Source of the DNA: Fibrobacterota bacterium
Lineage (GTDB): Bacteria; Fibrobacterota; Chitinivibrionia; Chitinivibrionales; Chitinispirillaceae
Length of the DNA stretch: 57,040 nucleotides
Direction of reading: 5' to 3'
NCBI GenBank assembly: GCA_023436205.1
Contig: JAEZKC010000020.1
Location: 1-57,040, forward strand
Part shown: piece after piece, positions 8,472 to 17,437 of the stretch
How positions within the stretch are numbered: the stretch's first letter is position 1
How the letters are laid out: each line of letters opens with the position of its first letter
Made by a program: the position numbers and the translations under genes
The notes under the pieces: model-generated
What the model was told of the DNA's origin: nothing
Database searches by the model: none
The model's input: the letters and a program-made list of their open reading frames with translations, nothing else

Positions 8472-8729
8472 ATGGCTACTCTTTACGTGGGAACAGAGGT
8501 TATTTCAAATGGGGGAATCAATGGGAAAGTCGGTGTCAATACTGCAACTCCGGATAGCAAATTTGATGTTGTAGGCGGTAATTCAAAGCTGGGCGGCGGA
8601 TCTTACAGCACCGGGCACCTAGTTATGGGAAATTATCATATCTGGGTGGATGGGAACGGCAGATTACGTATTAAGAACGGAATTCCCACCTCCAACACTG
8701 ATGGTCAGATTGTTGGTTTACAGAGTTGA
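8472..8729 (+). CDS. Small 85-residue protein with tail-fibre-like motif, copy 1
   Basis: An 85-residue, glycine- and asparagine-rich protein without signal peptide or membrane segment. AAAGGA precedes the ATG. It contains NTATPDSKFDVVGGNSKLGG, a variant of the GIGTTTP-x-KLDV motif found in repeat regions of phage tail fibres and large bacterial surface proteins, here as a free-standing protein. About 60 percent identical by eye to the next gene, so the two arose by tandem duplication. They sit between two paralogous lipoprotein genes transcribed toward the left. Function unknown; a small structural or secreted protein is possible. Confidence 0.7.
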   Translation: MATLYVGTEVISNGGINGKVGVNTATPDSKFDVVGGNSKLGGGSYSTGHLVMGNYHIWVDGNGRLRIKNGIPTSNTDGQIVGLQS

Positions 8730-8782
8730 GATAACGATTATGTACTTGTAAATTCCCAACCCTAGCTGGAGGATAGAAGATA

Positions 8783-9040
8783 ATGGCTACAATGTATGTT
8801 GGTACAGAGGGCATTTCCAATGGTGGCATTAATGGTAAAGTGGGTATTGGTACAGCCACTCCTACTCATATGTTCGAGGTTGCCGGAGGTAATTCCAAAT
8901 TGGGAGGCGGGGCAGCCACCAATGGTCATCTGGTTCTGGGTATGTATCATATCTGGGTCAGTTCCACCGGGAAATTACTAATAAGCTACGGCCCGCCACA
9001 AAATGACGGTGACGGGGAGATTGTGGGAACACAGCACTGA
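8783..9040 (+). CDS. Small 85-residue protein with tail-fibre-like motif, copy 2
   Basis: Same length as its upstream neighbour, with identical blocks such as ISNGGINGKVG and GGNSKLGGG. It has the more canonical GIGTATP motif. A strong TGGAGG ribosome site lies upstream, and the 53-bp gap without a promoter suggests co-transcription with copy 1. The substitutions preserve length and the glycine/aromatic framework, which argues for selection on a folded protein rather than a decaying copy. No signal peptide. Function unknown. Confidence 0.7.
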   Translation: MATMYVGTEGISNGGINGKVGIGTATPTHMFEVAGGNSKLGGGAATNGHLVLGMYHIWVSSTGKLLISYGPPQNDGDGEIVGTQH

Positions 9041-9046
9041 GGATGC

Positions 9047-9066
9047 GGGGGTAGCTGACTGCCCCC
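9047..9066. terminator. Short GC hairpin between convergent genes
   Basis: A GGGGG (9047-9051) / CCCCC (9062-9066) stem lies in the 30-bp gap between the small-protein operon and the stop of lipoprotein paralogue B. It could serve both directions; the T-tract is weak. Confidence 0.35.
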
Positions 9067-9070
9067 TCTA

Positions 9071-10792
9071 TTAAGGCAGAAGTAGACTGTATCTGTAAAT
9101 ATAATGGTGATCCGCCAGAAGTATGCTGTTATTGCTCTTGTCGAAACAATACACTTTTCTTCTAGCCTCGGGTGCTATCTGATTTCCGTTTTGATTTCGA
9201 TAGTATGTTGTTCGTGCAATTGTTCGCCCGGTTCTGCCGATCGCATAAACTGCCCCATGCTGTTCAGAGCTGATTATTGCGGTCTGATCGTCAATTACAG
9301 TGATTCCATACGCTGTGGAGAACCACGGGCCTTCATATGAAGGTGACCAGATATGGATGAGCTCACCGCCCAGAGTAAATTCATTTATCACCGCCGGCTG
9401 CTCAGTCAGGATAAAAAGGCTTGACTCAGAATAGCTCATCCTTAACATGTTTGAAATCTGGATATTAAGGGACGAAAGCTCTTCTGTGTTAAGATTAAAA
9501 ACATAAATGCTGTCTGCTTTTTGAAAGAAAATTCTGTCTTTGGCATATTCCATGCTTGTAGCCATTGATACAGTTTGGAGTACTTTTTGAAGTTTTCCCT
9601 CGATGTTGAATTTCTGCAATCTTCCATCATATTCAAGAATGTAAACATTCAATGAATCATCCACTGACATGCAAAAAGGCATGTTAAGTTCCCCGGGATT
9701 GCTGCCTGTCACTCCCCAGCTCTGAGAAACTTCTCCGTAAACGGATATAATGGTCACCTTTGACTGCAGCATGTCCAGGCAGATGATTCTCCCATCGGGT
9801 AAAACTCTTATGTCCCTTATCCTGCTGAACAGTGTATCATTTCCATATGAACCCACTTCTTTAAAAGCCGTCCCCACCCTGACCGTGACTCCGTCTCTGA
9901 AGGGGCCTTCGTTGCCGTTTAAATCCACCGGGACCACTCTGTATTGAAAACTGCCCTCCATTAGGGATGTATCTATGAAAACGGTATCGCTGAGAGGTTG
10001 ACTGCTGATGAGGCTGGCAGAGCTTTCCCATGGGGCTTTTCGATACACCCGATAGTTGCTTACGTTTTCAGAATCAGATTTACGCCAATGGAGGGTCACT
10101 ATTTGCAGCAAGGTATCACAAGTGACCGACAGCTCCTTTACGGAGGGAATTCCGGAGTAGGGAAGTGCGACACTGCCCAGATCGGTTATCTGATACGATT
10201 CCACGGAAATGCCGGACATATCCACAACTTCATAATCATTGAGAATGGGCAAAAAGCGCACGTCATATTTGGCATGTGCGAGGGCTTCCATCACGAAAAC
10301 ACCGTTGGAATCAGGGGTAAATACCCTGTTAATACCTAAAAGGATGATCATGACTTTTCTGGGATCTCCTCCTTCTGGTAATTCAATCACCCCCTGAATG
10401 GTTCCGGTGGGGAGTAAAGTATCAGTAAAATGTACTGTTTGACCTGCATTTGGAATCAGAACCGAGTCTTTGAAGGATTTGTATGAAGACTTTTCCGATT
10501 CGATCGCATATAGACCCGATTTCAGATAATCGATGCTGAATGAGCCTTGTCCATCAGTTGAAACAATAATGGTACTGTCCAGATCAGAGCTTTGATCGTT
10601 TTGTAACCTGACATGAATTCTGACGGTCGCATCTGCTGCCGGTGTTTTCCCGTCTTTATGGAAGATTGTGCCGGCCAAAACTGCAGGATTACCGGTCTGG
10701 GTAGTGTTGCCGGAAAGATCCAGAGTGCAGTTTAGTGCAACGGAACAAAGCAACATCAGCAACAGTTTCAGGATTCTTCCAATTTGGTTCAT
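9071..10792 (-). CDS. Lipoprotein with regulatory-like domain, Fn3-like domain and beta-propeller (paralogue B)
   Basis: A 573-residue lipoprotein, full-length paralogue of the one at 6489-8225: lipobox ALNC at about residue 22, the shared GNTTQTGNPAVLAG motif, regulatory-like beta-sandwich domains (to about 205), an Fn3-like domain, and six-bladed/NHL-like propeller repeats (about 310-565). Its natural C-terminus ends YRYSLLLP, unlike paralogue A. The ATG overlaps the TGA of the upstream TIGR02147 gene by 4 bp (ATGA), so the two are translationally coupled. The same coupling occurs in the second cassette at 22617. Probably displayed at the cell surface and controlled by the adjacent regulator. 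Confidence 0.82.
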   Translation of the reverse strand: MNQIGRILKLLLMLLCSVALNCTLDLSGNTTQTGNPAVLAGTIFHKDGKTPAADATVRIHVRLQNDQSSDLDSTIIVSTDGQGSFSIDYLKSGLYAIESEKSSYKSFKDSVLIPNAGQTVHFTDTLLPTGTIQGVIELPEGGDPRKVMIILLGINRVFTPDSNGVFVMEALAHAKYDVRFLPILNDYEVVDMSGISVESYQITDLGSVALPYSGIPSVKELSVTCDTLLQIVTLHWRKSDSENVSNYRVYRKAPWESSASLISSQPLSDTVFIDTSLMEGSFQYRVVPVDLNGNEGPFRDGVTVRVGTAFKEVGSYGNDTLFSRIRDIRVLPDGRIICLDMLQSKVTIISVYGEVSQSWGVTGSNPGELNMPFCMSVDDSLNVYILEYDGRLQKFNIEGKLQKVLQTVSMATSMEYAKDRIFFQKADSIYVFNLNTEELSSLNIQISNMLRMSYSESSLFILTEQPAVINEFTLGGELIHIWSPSYEGPWFSTAYGITVIDDQTAIISSEQHGAVYAIGRTGRTIARTTYYRNQNGNQIAPEARRKVYCFDKSNNSILLADHHYIYRYSLLLP

Positions 10793-11640
10793 TGAATTCT
10801 CTTCTTGCTGCTGTCGTTTTTAGAGGTGGGGAAAAGGTGAAAATTGAAATGATAAACCCTATCCGCATCAGAATCATCACTGGACACTTCTAAAATACGC
10901 TTTTGAAATTCCTGCAGTTCGGAAAGAATCAGGTTGTAGGTTCTTTCGCTTATACCCAGAGTCAATCCGGAAATGTTACGCTGTTCCGAAGGGATCTCAT
11001 TGAGCGCACGACTTGCCAGATTGATGCACTCCTGGTGAAAATTGGCAATGGCAAGAGACAGTATCTCTTTTCCGGTGGCCAGATTCTTATGCGCCACCTT
11101 GTATAATCCATCCTCCGTTCTGGTGACCAGTTCGAGCTTTTCCAGCAGATTCACGGATTCTTTCGCCTGTTTTGGGGTAATCGGAGGGTTGGTCATGGAT
11201 GCCAGCCACTTAAAATCCCCCCTGAATTCATACATCTCTATTATGGAGCGGATCATTACATGGTACCATTTGGAATAAAAATCGTACTGGTCCTTGCGAA
11301 ATGTCTGCTGCTTGAGATTTGAACGCTTTCCCCGAATTTTGCAAAGGCGTTCAAAGAAATGGTTTCTTTCGTTTTTCGTTTTTGCCTGATTGAAAGATAC
11401 CAGCATCTCCAGGTATTCAGTTTCGGAGTGGTCCAGTTCAATCGCTTTGGAGATCTTGTATACTACATTGGTGCTTATGTTGCGCTTGCCGGTGACAATG
11501 CTGTAGATGGAACTTTTGTCATTGAAACCCGCATTTTCTGCGAAGATCTGGTAGGAAAAGGATGGCGTCGTCTGTTTTCTGAACTCGTAATAGTCTTTGA
11601 GAAATGTTCGGTAATTGGTGTAGTTAAAAACATTTACCAC
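10789..11640 (-). CDS. TIGR02147-family regulator, cassette 1
   Basis: About 283 residues, in the family's usual length. The N-terminus has the family hallmark FNYTNYRTFLKDYYEFRK followed by an HTH-like region (SYQIFAENAGFNDKSSIY...GKRNIS) similar to XRE DNA-binding helices, then a helical C-terminal domain with FYSKWYHVMIR and the late LPTSKND-type end (HFNFHLFPTSK). I prefer the GTG at 11640, which has AAGGA at proper distance; a TTG at 11655 is the longest alternative. The family is characteristic of Fibrobacter; function is not established beyond likely DNA binding. Downstream lipoprotein gene overlaps by 4 bp. A 26-bp palindrome lies about 95 bp upstream of the start. Confidence 0.85.
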   Translation of the reverse strand: MVNVFNYTNYRTFLKDYYEFRKQTTPSFSYQIFAENAGFNDKSSIYSIVTGKRNISTNVVYKISKAIELDHSETEYLEMLVSFNQAKTKNERNHFFERLCKIRGKRSNLKQQTFRKDQYDFYSKWYHVMIRSIIEMYEFRGDFKWLASMTNPPITPKQAKESVNLLEKLELVTRTEDGLYKVAHKNLATGKEILSLAIANFHQECINLASRALNEIPSEQRNISGLTLGISERTYNLILSELQEFQKRILEVSSDDSDADRVYHFNFHLFPTSKNDSSKKRIQ

Positions 11641-11733
11641 AGGTATTTCCTTCAAAGCAGAAGAGCTCCGACATAACGCACTATCCCATATAAATGTAAA
11701 TATATGTCAAATGGTAATGAAAAGCAATACGAG

Positions 11734-11759
11734 TTATCGTGTATTGCAATACACGATAA
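11734..11759. promoter_or_regulatory. 26-bp perfect palindrome, candidate operator
   Basis: The two 13-base halves (11734-11746 and 11747-11759; left half TTATCGTGTATTG) are exact reverse complements without any spacer. It lies between the divergent TIGR02147 gene and a small gene at 11827. A TTGACA sequence pointing toward the regulator lies nearby (minus strand, about 11706). Perfect symmetry without a loop favours a dimeric protein-binding site over a terminator, and autoregulation by the adjacent regulator is a reasonable guess. Confidence 0.55.
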
Positions 11760-11826
11760 TTTTATTAAAAGTATTCCCTTCGGCTGTTTTTTTTGTTAGA
11801 TTATGTATGTATGATTGGAGGGGGTT

Positions 11827-12048
11827 ATGGAAACGTATGAACTGATGGAAAGTGGAAAAAGCTGGCTGTTCCGCAAGGAAGGCAGCCCATCCATACTTAA
11901 ATTTCCCAGCAGAATAGAGGGATTGGATTTCGGTATTGATTTCGTGGGGGAAGTCGGCGGTGTATTGAAAATCAAAAATAACGAGGGTAAAACGGTTGAT
12001 GAACGGTTTTTCCCGGGGCAGTTTTGTTATGAGGAGAAGTCTTTTTGA
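11827..12048 (+). CDS. Small hypothetical protein
   Basis: A 73-residue acidic/basic mixed protein starting with METYELMES. The ATG at 11827 follows a strong GGAGGGGG site at 11817-11824; a TTG four codons earlier overlaps that site and is unlikely. No signal peptide or membrane segment; it has one Cys. It is divergent from the TIGR02147 regulator, and the 26-bp palindrome lies in the shared upstream region, so the two may be co-regulated. No family recognised. Confidence 0.6.
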   Translation: METYELMESGKSWLFRKEGSPSILKFPSRIEGLDFGIDFVGEVGGVLKIKNNEGKTVDERFFPGQFCYEEKSF

Positions 12049-12126
12049 AGTGAGCAGCGAGTCGAACTGATACCCTTTCAATCACACACCCATACATCGA
12101 CCGTTTACTGCTTGTTTTTTCAGATA

Positions 12127-13056
12127 TTACGGTTCAGAACTGAGTACCATGTTTGCAACATAACTGAACAGGTCCTCAGATCCGGCTTCAGAACTCATTC
12201 CTGCCGGTTTAGTTCTTCCATACCAGTTCACCTCCCAGGTTAAACTCTCCTGCGATTGCAGAAGACGGTATTCTCCCTGCTGTTCGATTTCTGCATAGGT
12301 AGAGGCCGAGTACACTTCGATTTCAGATTCCCCGGGAGCAAAAGAGGGAACAGGTATATTAATACGATAATCTTTGACCAAGACAATGTCGCCTCTGCTG
12401 TAGGCAATCCACCCCTTAGATCCATCGCGAAATGCTTTGTAGTCATGTAGCCCCGAAAGAGAAAACCAGGCTTCATCAGCACTCTCCAGTGTGGGCAATA
12501 ATTCAGGAGTTTTAGGATCGACATATTTGAAATCAGATTCTTTGGGAAAGAATATCACGCCCGAAGAGGGTACCCGGGTTATTTCCCAGGGTGCTACCGA
12601 TACCGCACCTGATGATACATTACTAATTCCATATATAATATTGAAGCACTTTTTATCCGAGAGAAATCGAAACGTTTTGCTTACTATAAAGGCCGTGCGA
12701 TTATCTTTCTGACTTTCAATAACCAGTGTCGAATCAGTGATAGTTACCAGTCTGTAGAGTCCGGAATCGATCTGTTCAGGAGGGGGCCAATCCCATGTCT
12801 GTTGAGGGCTTGGCCAGAAAGTGGATCCAGACATCTCTCCGGAGGTGTGCAAAATTTCTCTCCCCTGCACCATGAATGAAACTATTCTGCCTCCATGTTG
12901 CATATCTACTGACATGGAAAGACCGTCCGACGAAAACTGATAGACACCATTACGGAGAATCCATTTGCCGGGATTGGCATTGCTGTGGCCTACAGTTGTA
13001 TTGCATCCAAGATGCAAAACAAAGCTGCAAATGGTGAGTAACAGTAATTTCTTCAT
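12127..13056 (-). CDS. Lipoprotein, DUF4380-like (galactose mutarotase-like fold)
   Basis: A 309-residue protein with signal peptide and lipobox (LHLGCNTT, Cys at about 18). The mature part resembles DUF4380: an early FSSDGLSMSVDMQHGGRIVSF strand pair typical of the aldose-1-epimerase/mutarotase superfamily, GSTFWPSPQQTWDWPP (about 78-93), and an APWEITR motif (about 160). Such proteins are mostly uncharacterised, outer-membrane or periplasmic, and presumed carbohydrate-binding. An AAAGGAGAAT ribosome site precedes the ATG. It is divergent from the large secreted protein at 13224, with a 167-bp shared upstream region. Confidence 0.75.
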   Translation of the reverse strand: MKKLLLLTICSFVLHLGCNTTVGHSNANPGKWILRNGVYQFSSDGLSMSVDMQHGGRIVSFMVQGREILHTSGEMSGSTFWPSPQQTWDWPPPEQIDSGLYRLVTITDSTLVIESQKDNRTAFIVSKTFRFLSDKKCFNIIYGISNVSSGAVSVAPWEITRVPSSGVIFFPKESDFKYVDPKTPELLPTLESADEAWFSLSGLHDYKAFRDGSKGWIAYSRGDIVLVKDYRINIPVPSFAPGESEIEVYSASTYAEIEQQGEYRLLQSQESLTWEVNWYGRTKPAGMSSEAGSEDLFSYVANMVLSSEP

Positions 13057-13223
13057 TCATTCTCCTTTGATTCTCATTTAAACATAAATAAAAAACTTGT
13101 AATGCATATAGTATGAAAATTCTCATAAAAGGAGCAACCCTGGCAATGTTTGCTTATATTGAATTTAACAAATTGGGAATAAACTGAATTCTAAACGCTT
13201 AAACAAGTTTATAAGGAGGGGCA

Positions 13224-16200
13224 ATGAAACGTGCGGGAATTTTCATTGTAGTTTTATCTTTGATACTTGCTCAACAGATTGGGGCGGGTTTCTCCACCTG
13301 CAAGTTCAATTTCGGCATGGCCTGGGACGGCAACAAGAGCTACCCCGGCGAGGTGGATTATCTAACCATCTGGGCCGGCAGCGACGAAGCTTTCAACGAG
13401 TATTGGATCGGGGACATGCTCCGTTACTGCAAGTCCTCAGGAAAAACCCCTGTCTATTACAGTTATATAATAGCATTCACTGCCAGAAGGGATTTGGGGC
13501 TGAAGGATTGTGATGTGGGTACACCCAATCTCTGTCAGCAGGGTGCAAATTATATTCGCCAGAACTGGACACGCATTACTGGCCAATACGAGAAGTATGC
13601 ATCCAATACCGCACGGATCCTCGGTGCATCCACTCCCATGATCTGGCTCATGGAACCGGATTATTATCAATATAACTCCTCCAGCCAGCAGGGCGGCGGG
13701 CTGAGTGCTCAGGAACTTGCAACCAGAATGAGTGAACTGGTGGGTATTATAAAGAAACATCTGCCCAATGCAATGATTTCCATGGATATTTCCCCCTGGG
13801 TTCCCGATCAGAGAGCCTGGTTCAGCAGTTTCAACATGGGGCAGTTCTCCTTTATGAATACTTCTGGAGGACGTACCGATGCCAACAGCACCAGAATAAG
13901 AAATGAGAACAACACTACCTGGAAAAGCATCCACGATATCACCGGTAAAGGAATCATTGCCGATGATGGTTACGGTGTTGGGGGCGGCAGTATCGGGCAT
14001 GATGCCACCTGGGATGATCCAGCCAATATCAATGCCCGCATCGCCGATGGTGTTATCGCCATCACTCAGGCCTCACCCCGTTCTGACTGGGGCTCCATTA
14101 TCGCAAGTATCAGACCCAGACTTAATACGCCTCTAACTTGCTCCAATAACCCTCCTCCAACCAATACTTCTTATTCCTTGAGTATCACCACCAGCGGTTC
14201 CGGATCAGTGAGCCGTTCTCCGAATCAAACCTCCTATTCCTCGGGAACAGTGGTGTCTCTGACTGCCACTGCAGGCACCGGTTATGTGTTCAGCGGCTGG
14301 AGCGGCGATCTTACCGGAACTGCCAATCCAGCTTCCGTCACCATGAATGCAAACAAGGTGATTACCGCCAATTTCACTCTTCAGGGTACAACCAATCCTC
14401 CCCCGTCCACCGGTGGGGAGCTGCTTGTAAACGGTAACTTTTCATCTGGTAGCACGCCCTGGAATCTGGGTGTTTACGGCGGATCAGCAAGCGGCAAAGT
14501 GGTAAACGGCGAATATGAAACCTCCATAACCTCTGCCGGCTCTCAGGCCTGGAACATACAGTTCACTCAGGGGGGTGTTTCACTTGAAAAGGGAAAAACA
14601 TACACTTTGTCCTTTAAGGCAAGGGCATCCTCCGCAAGAAGTGTGGAAGTAAATGTGGGCATGAGTGCTTCTCCGTATACGAGCTATATGGGATCATTCA
14701 ATGCACAGATGACCACCACCATGCAGACATTTACAAAAACCTTCACCATGACTGCCAACAGTGATGCCAATGCCCGTGTAGAGTTCAACAGCGGCCTTCA
14801 AGCAGTGCGCTGGTATGTTGATGATATCAGCCTTGTTGAAGGGTCCGGGACAACCCCGCCTCCTACAACCACCACTTACACACTGGGTACCTCAGTGGTG
14901 GGACAGGGCAGTGTCAGCCGTTCGCCGAATGCAACCAGCTATACATTGGGTACTCAGGTAACCCTGACTGCCACTCCTGCAGCAGGCTATGTCTTCAGCG
15001 GCTGGAGCGGTGGAGCAACCGGAAGTGTCAATCCGTTGACAATCACCATGGATGGCAACAAGACGGTGACGGCCACCTTTACTCAGCAGACAGTGAGCTA
15101 TACCTTAGGTACCACCGTAGTGGGTCAGGGAACGATAAGCCGTTCTCCCAATGCCACAAGCTACACATCTGGTACTCAGGTAACCCTGACTGCCACTCCT
15201 GCCGCAGGCTATGTCTTCAGCGGCTGGAGCGGTGGAGCAACCGGAAGTGTCAATCCGTTGACAATCACCATGGATGGCAACAAGACGGTGACGGTCACCT
15301 TTACTCAGCAGACAGTGAGCTATACCTTAGGCACCACAGTAGTGGGTCAGGGAACAATAAGCCGTTCTCCCAATGCCACAAGCTACGCATCTGGTACTCA
15401 GGTAACCCTGGCTGCCGCTCCTGCAGTGGGATATGTCTTCAGCGGCTGGAGCGGAGGTGCAACCGGAAGTGTCAATCCATTGACAATCACTATGAACGGC
15501 GACAAGACCATCACAGCCACATTTTCTCAGCAGCAAACTACGCCTGTCGGGACAGAACTACTTGTAAACGGAGACTTTTCAGCCGGAGTGAATCCCTGGC
15601 ATCTGGGAGTTTACGGTGGTTCTGCAAGTGGCAAAGTGGTCAACGGTGAATATGAAACCTCGATCGCACAGGCCGGATCTCAGGCCTGGAATATTCAATT
15701 CACACAGACCGGTTTAAAGCTTGAAAAAGGGAAAACCTATACTCTCAGCTTCAAGGCAAGAGCGGCTTCGGCCAGAACTGTTGAAGTCAACATCGGCATG
15801 AGTGGTTCACCTTACACCAGCTATATGGGATCCTTCAACGCTCAGCTGACAACAGCCATGCAGAGCTTTACAAAAACTTTCACCATGGCCGCCAGCAGTG
15901 ATGCCAACGCCCGTATGGAATTCAACAGCGGGTTATCTGCTGTCAAATGGTATGTTGATGATGTCAGCATAGTGGAGGGCACAGGCGAAGTAACACCTCC
16001 TCCCAGTACACCGACAAATTATACGGTTTCAACTTCGGTTGTGGGTCAGGGATCTGTAAGCTGTTTACCGAATGCAACCAGCTATGCCTCCGGAACAGAA
16101 GTAACCCTTACAGCAACACCCGCCGCGGGGTATGTGTTCAGCGGCTGGAGCGGAGATGCTAGCGGTACCGCGAATCCACTTACTGTCACTGTTGGTGCGA

Positions 16201-17195
16201 ATGTAACTGTTACCGCAACATTTGTTCAGCAGGTTGCAAGTTACACATTAACCGCCGAAATTGTCGGTCAGGGGACCGTAACCAAATCTCCGAACTCGGC
16301 GACTTACGCTTCAGGTACTGTGGTCAATCTGACTGCTACTCCCGCTTCAGGGTATGTTTTCAGCGGCTGGAGCGGAGATGTTTCAGGTACTTCCCCCACA
16401 GTTGCTGTGACAATGAATGGAAACAAATCCGTAACTGCCGCATTCACTCAGATTACCAGTACTCCTGCAGCTGAACTGGTTGTGAACGGAAACTTTTCAA
16501 GCGGGACTACACCCTGGCATCTGGGCGTTTACGGTGGCGCGGCAAGTGGCAAAGTGGCCAACGGTGAGTATGTGATTAGCACTTCAGCTGCGGGATCGGC
16601 TGCATGGAATATTCAGTTTACCCAAACCGGGATCAAACTGGAGAAAGGCAAGACATACACTCTCACCTTCGAAGCACGGTCCTCCAGTGCGAGAACTGTG
16701 GAAGTCAATGTAGGTATGGCCAATTCTCCATGGATGAGTTATAGTGGAGCTTTCAACGTGAGTCTCACAACCAGCATGAAACAGTTCTCACGCACTTTCA
16801 CCATGACCCAGAACAGTGATCTGAATTCACGTCTGGAGTTCAACGCCGGATTGGCTACTCCCACACTCTATCTGGATAATATCAGCATAGTGGAAGAGAC
16901 CGCAAATCTAGGCAAAAGGGCTACCAACGTAACGCTGGTTCAGAGCCGGGAGTCGTTGTGGTCAGTCAAATCGGAAAAGAATGCAATTGCCATCACTTCT
17001 CCTGCAGGCGGGACTGCCAGCCTGGAGCTGTTTGATGTACGCGGAAGAAGCGCCGGTGTGATCTTCAGCGGGACTCTGGGGGCAGGGCATCAGGCCCTTG
17101 GTACCGCTCATGTGCCTTCAGGACATTATATCGCAGTTGTCAAAGATGGTGCAGGAAATCTTCTTATGAAAAGAAGCATTGTGATAAGCAGATAG
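13224..17195 (+). CDS. Large secreted modular protein: putative glycoside hydrolase with CBM4/9-like and repeat domains
   Basis: A 1323-residue exported protein. Signal peptide 1-22; N-terminal domain (23-305) rich in aromatic and acidic residues (WAGSDEAFNEYW, MIWLMEPDYYQY, ISMDISPWVPDQ), resembling a glycoside hydrolase but of no family I can name; six 74-residue repeat domains with the FSGWSG core (one at about 315, three at 552-773, two at 935-1085); three CBM4/9-like modules starting ELLVNGNFSSG-type (about 398, 778 and 1090); and a C-terminal sorting-like tail (about 1255-1323) with a DVRGR and SGHYIAVV pattern as in type IX secretion substrates. GGAGG precedes the ATG. Shares modules with the GH5 enzyme at 39869. 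Probably an extracellular polysaccharide-acting protein. Confidence 0.8.
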   Translation: MKRAGIFIVVLSLILAQQIGAGFSTCKFNFGMAWDGNKSYPGEVDYLTIWAGSDEAFNEYWIGDMLRYCKSSGKTPVYYSYIIAFTARRDLGLKDCDVGTPNLCQQGANYIRQNWTRITGQYEKYASNTARILGASTPMIWLMEPDYYQYNSSSQQGGGLSAQELATRMSELVGIIKKHLPNAMISMDISPWVPDQRAWFSSFNMGQFSFMNTSGGRTDANSTRIRNENNTTWKSIHDITGKGIIADDGYGVGGGSIGHDATWDDPANINARIADGVIAITQASPRSDWGSIIASIRPRLNTPLTCSNNPPPTNTSYSLSITTSGSGSVSRSPNQTSYSSGTVVSLTATAGTGYVFSGWSGDLTGTANPASVTMNANKVITANFTLQGTTNPPPSTGGELLVNGNFSSGSTPWNLGVYGGSASGKVVNGEYETSITSAGSQAWNIQFTQGGVSLEKGKTYTLSFKARASSARSVEVNVGMSASPYTSYMGSFNAQMTTTMQTFTKTFTMTANSDANARVEFNSGLQAVRWYVDDISLVEGSGTTPPPTTTTYTLGTSVVGQGSVSRSPNATSYTLGTQVTLTATPAAGYVFSGWSGGATGSVNPLTITMDGNKTVTATFTQQTVSYTLGTTVVGQGTISRSPNATSYTSGTQVTLTATPAAGYVFSGWSGGATGSVNPLTITMDGNKTVTVTFTQQTVSYTLGTTVVGQGTISRSPNATSYASGTQVTLAAAPAVGYVFSGWSGGATGSVNPLTITMNGDKTITATFSQQQTTPVGTELLVNGDFSAGVNPWHLGVYGGSASGKVVNGEYETSIAQAGSQAWNIQFTQTGLKLEKGKTYTLSFKARAASARTVEVNIGMSGSPYTSYMGSFNAQLTTAMQSFTKTFTMAASSDANARMEFNSGLSAVKWYVDDVSIVEGTGEVTPPPSTPTNYTVSTSVVGQGSVSCLPNATSYASGTEVTLTATPAAGYVFSGWSGDASGTANPLTVTVGANVTVTATFVQQVASYTLTAEIVGQGTVTKSPNSATYASGTVVNLTATPASGYVFSGWSGDVSGTSPTVAVTMNGNKSVTAAFTQITSTPAAELVVNGNFSSGTTPWHLGVYGGAASGKVANGEYVISTSAAGSAAWNIQFTQTGIKLEKGKTYTLTFEARSSSARTVEVNVGMANSPWMSYSGAFNVSLTTSMKQFSRTFTMTQNSDLNSRLEFNAGLATPTLYLDNISIVEETANLGKRATNVTLVQSRESLWSVKSEKNAIAITSPAGGTASLELFDVRGRSAGVIFSGTLGAGHQALGTAHVPSGHYIAVVKDGAGNLLMKRSIVISR
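14877..15542 (+). repeat. Three 222-bp in-frame tandem repeats
   Basis: Units at 14877-15098, 15099-15320 and 15321-15542, each 74 codons. Within units 1 and 2 a stretch of more than 150 bp (from the CAGGTAACCCTGACTGCC block) differs at only a few positions, including silent sites, which indicates recent duplication or gene conversion rather than ancient domain duplication. Confidence 0.85.
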
Positions 17196-17237
17196 CTCGG
17201 CGTCCCAATCCCGGAAGCGAAGAGCTGTGCTACGGAT

Positions 17238-17273
17238 CCCCTCCGTACTTGAATATGAGTACGGGGGGGATTT
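17238..17273 (+). terminator. Intrinsic terminator of the 1323-residue protein gene
   Basis: CCCTCCGTACT (17239-17249) pairs with AGTACGGGGGG (17258-17268) with one G-T wobble around an 8-base loop, followed by ATTTTT. It lies 43 bp after the stop codon. Confidence 0.8.
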
Positions 17274-17437
17274 TTCATTTTAAGCATGCAGGTAGAAGAA
17301 CCGCTTTGTACAGTGCCAAAGGTGTCTGTCGTGAGTAAATGAAAATGGCAGAACGCTGGCCTGACGAACAAAAATTGCAAATAAAGGGCACTGTGCTAAA
17401 TAAAAAACAAATTTATTGAGGAATGTTTAGTGGGTAT

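Noticed and set aside
14877..15542. CRISPR-like periodic repeats
   Set aside because: The 222-bp periodicity is in-frame protein domain repetition with no spacer variability; no cas genes.
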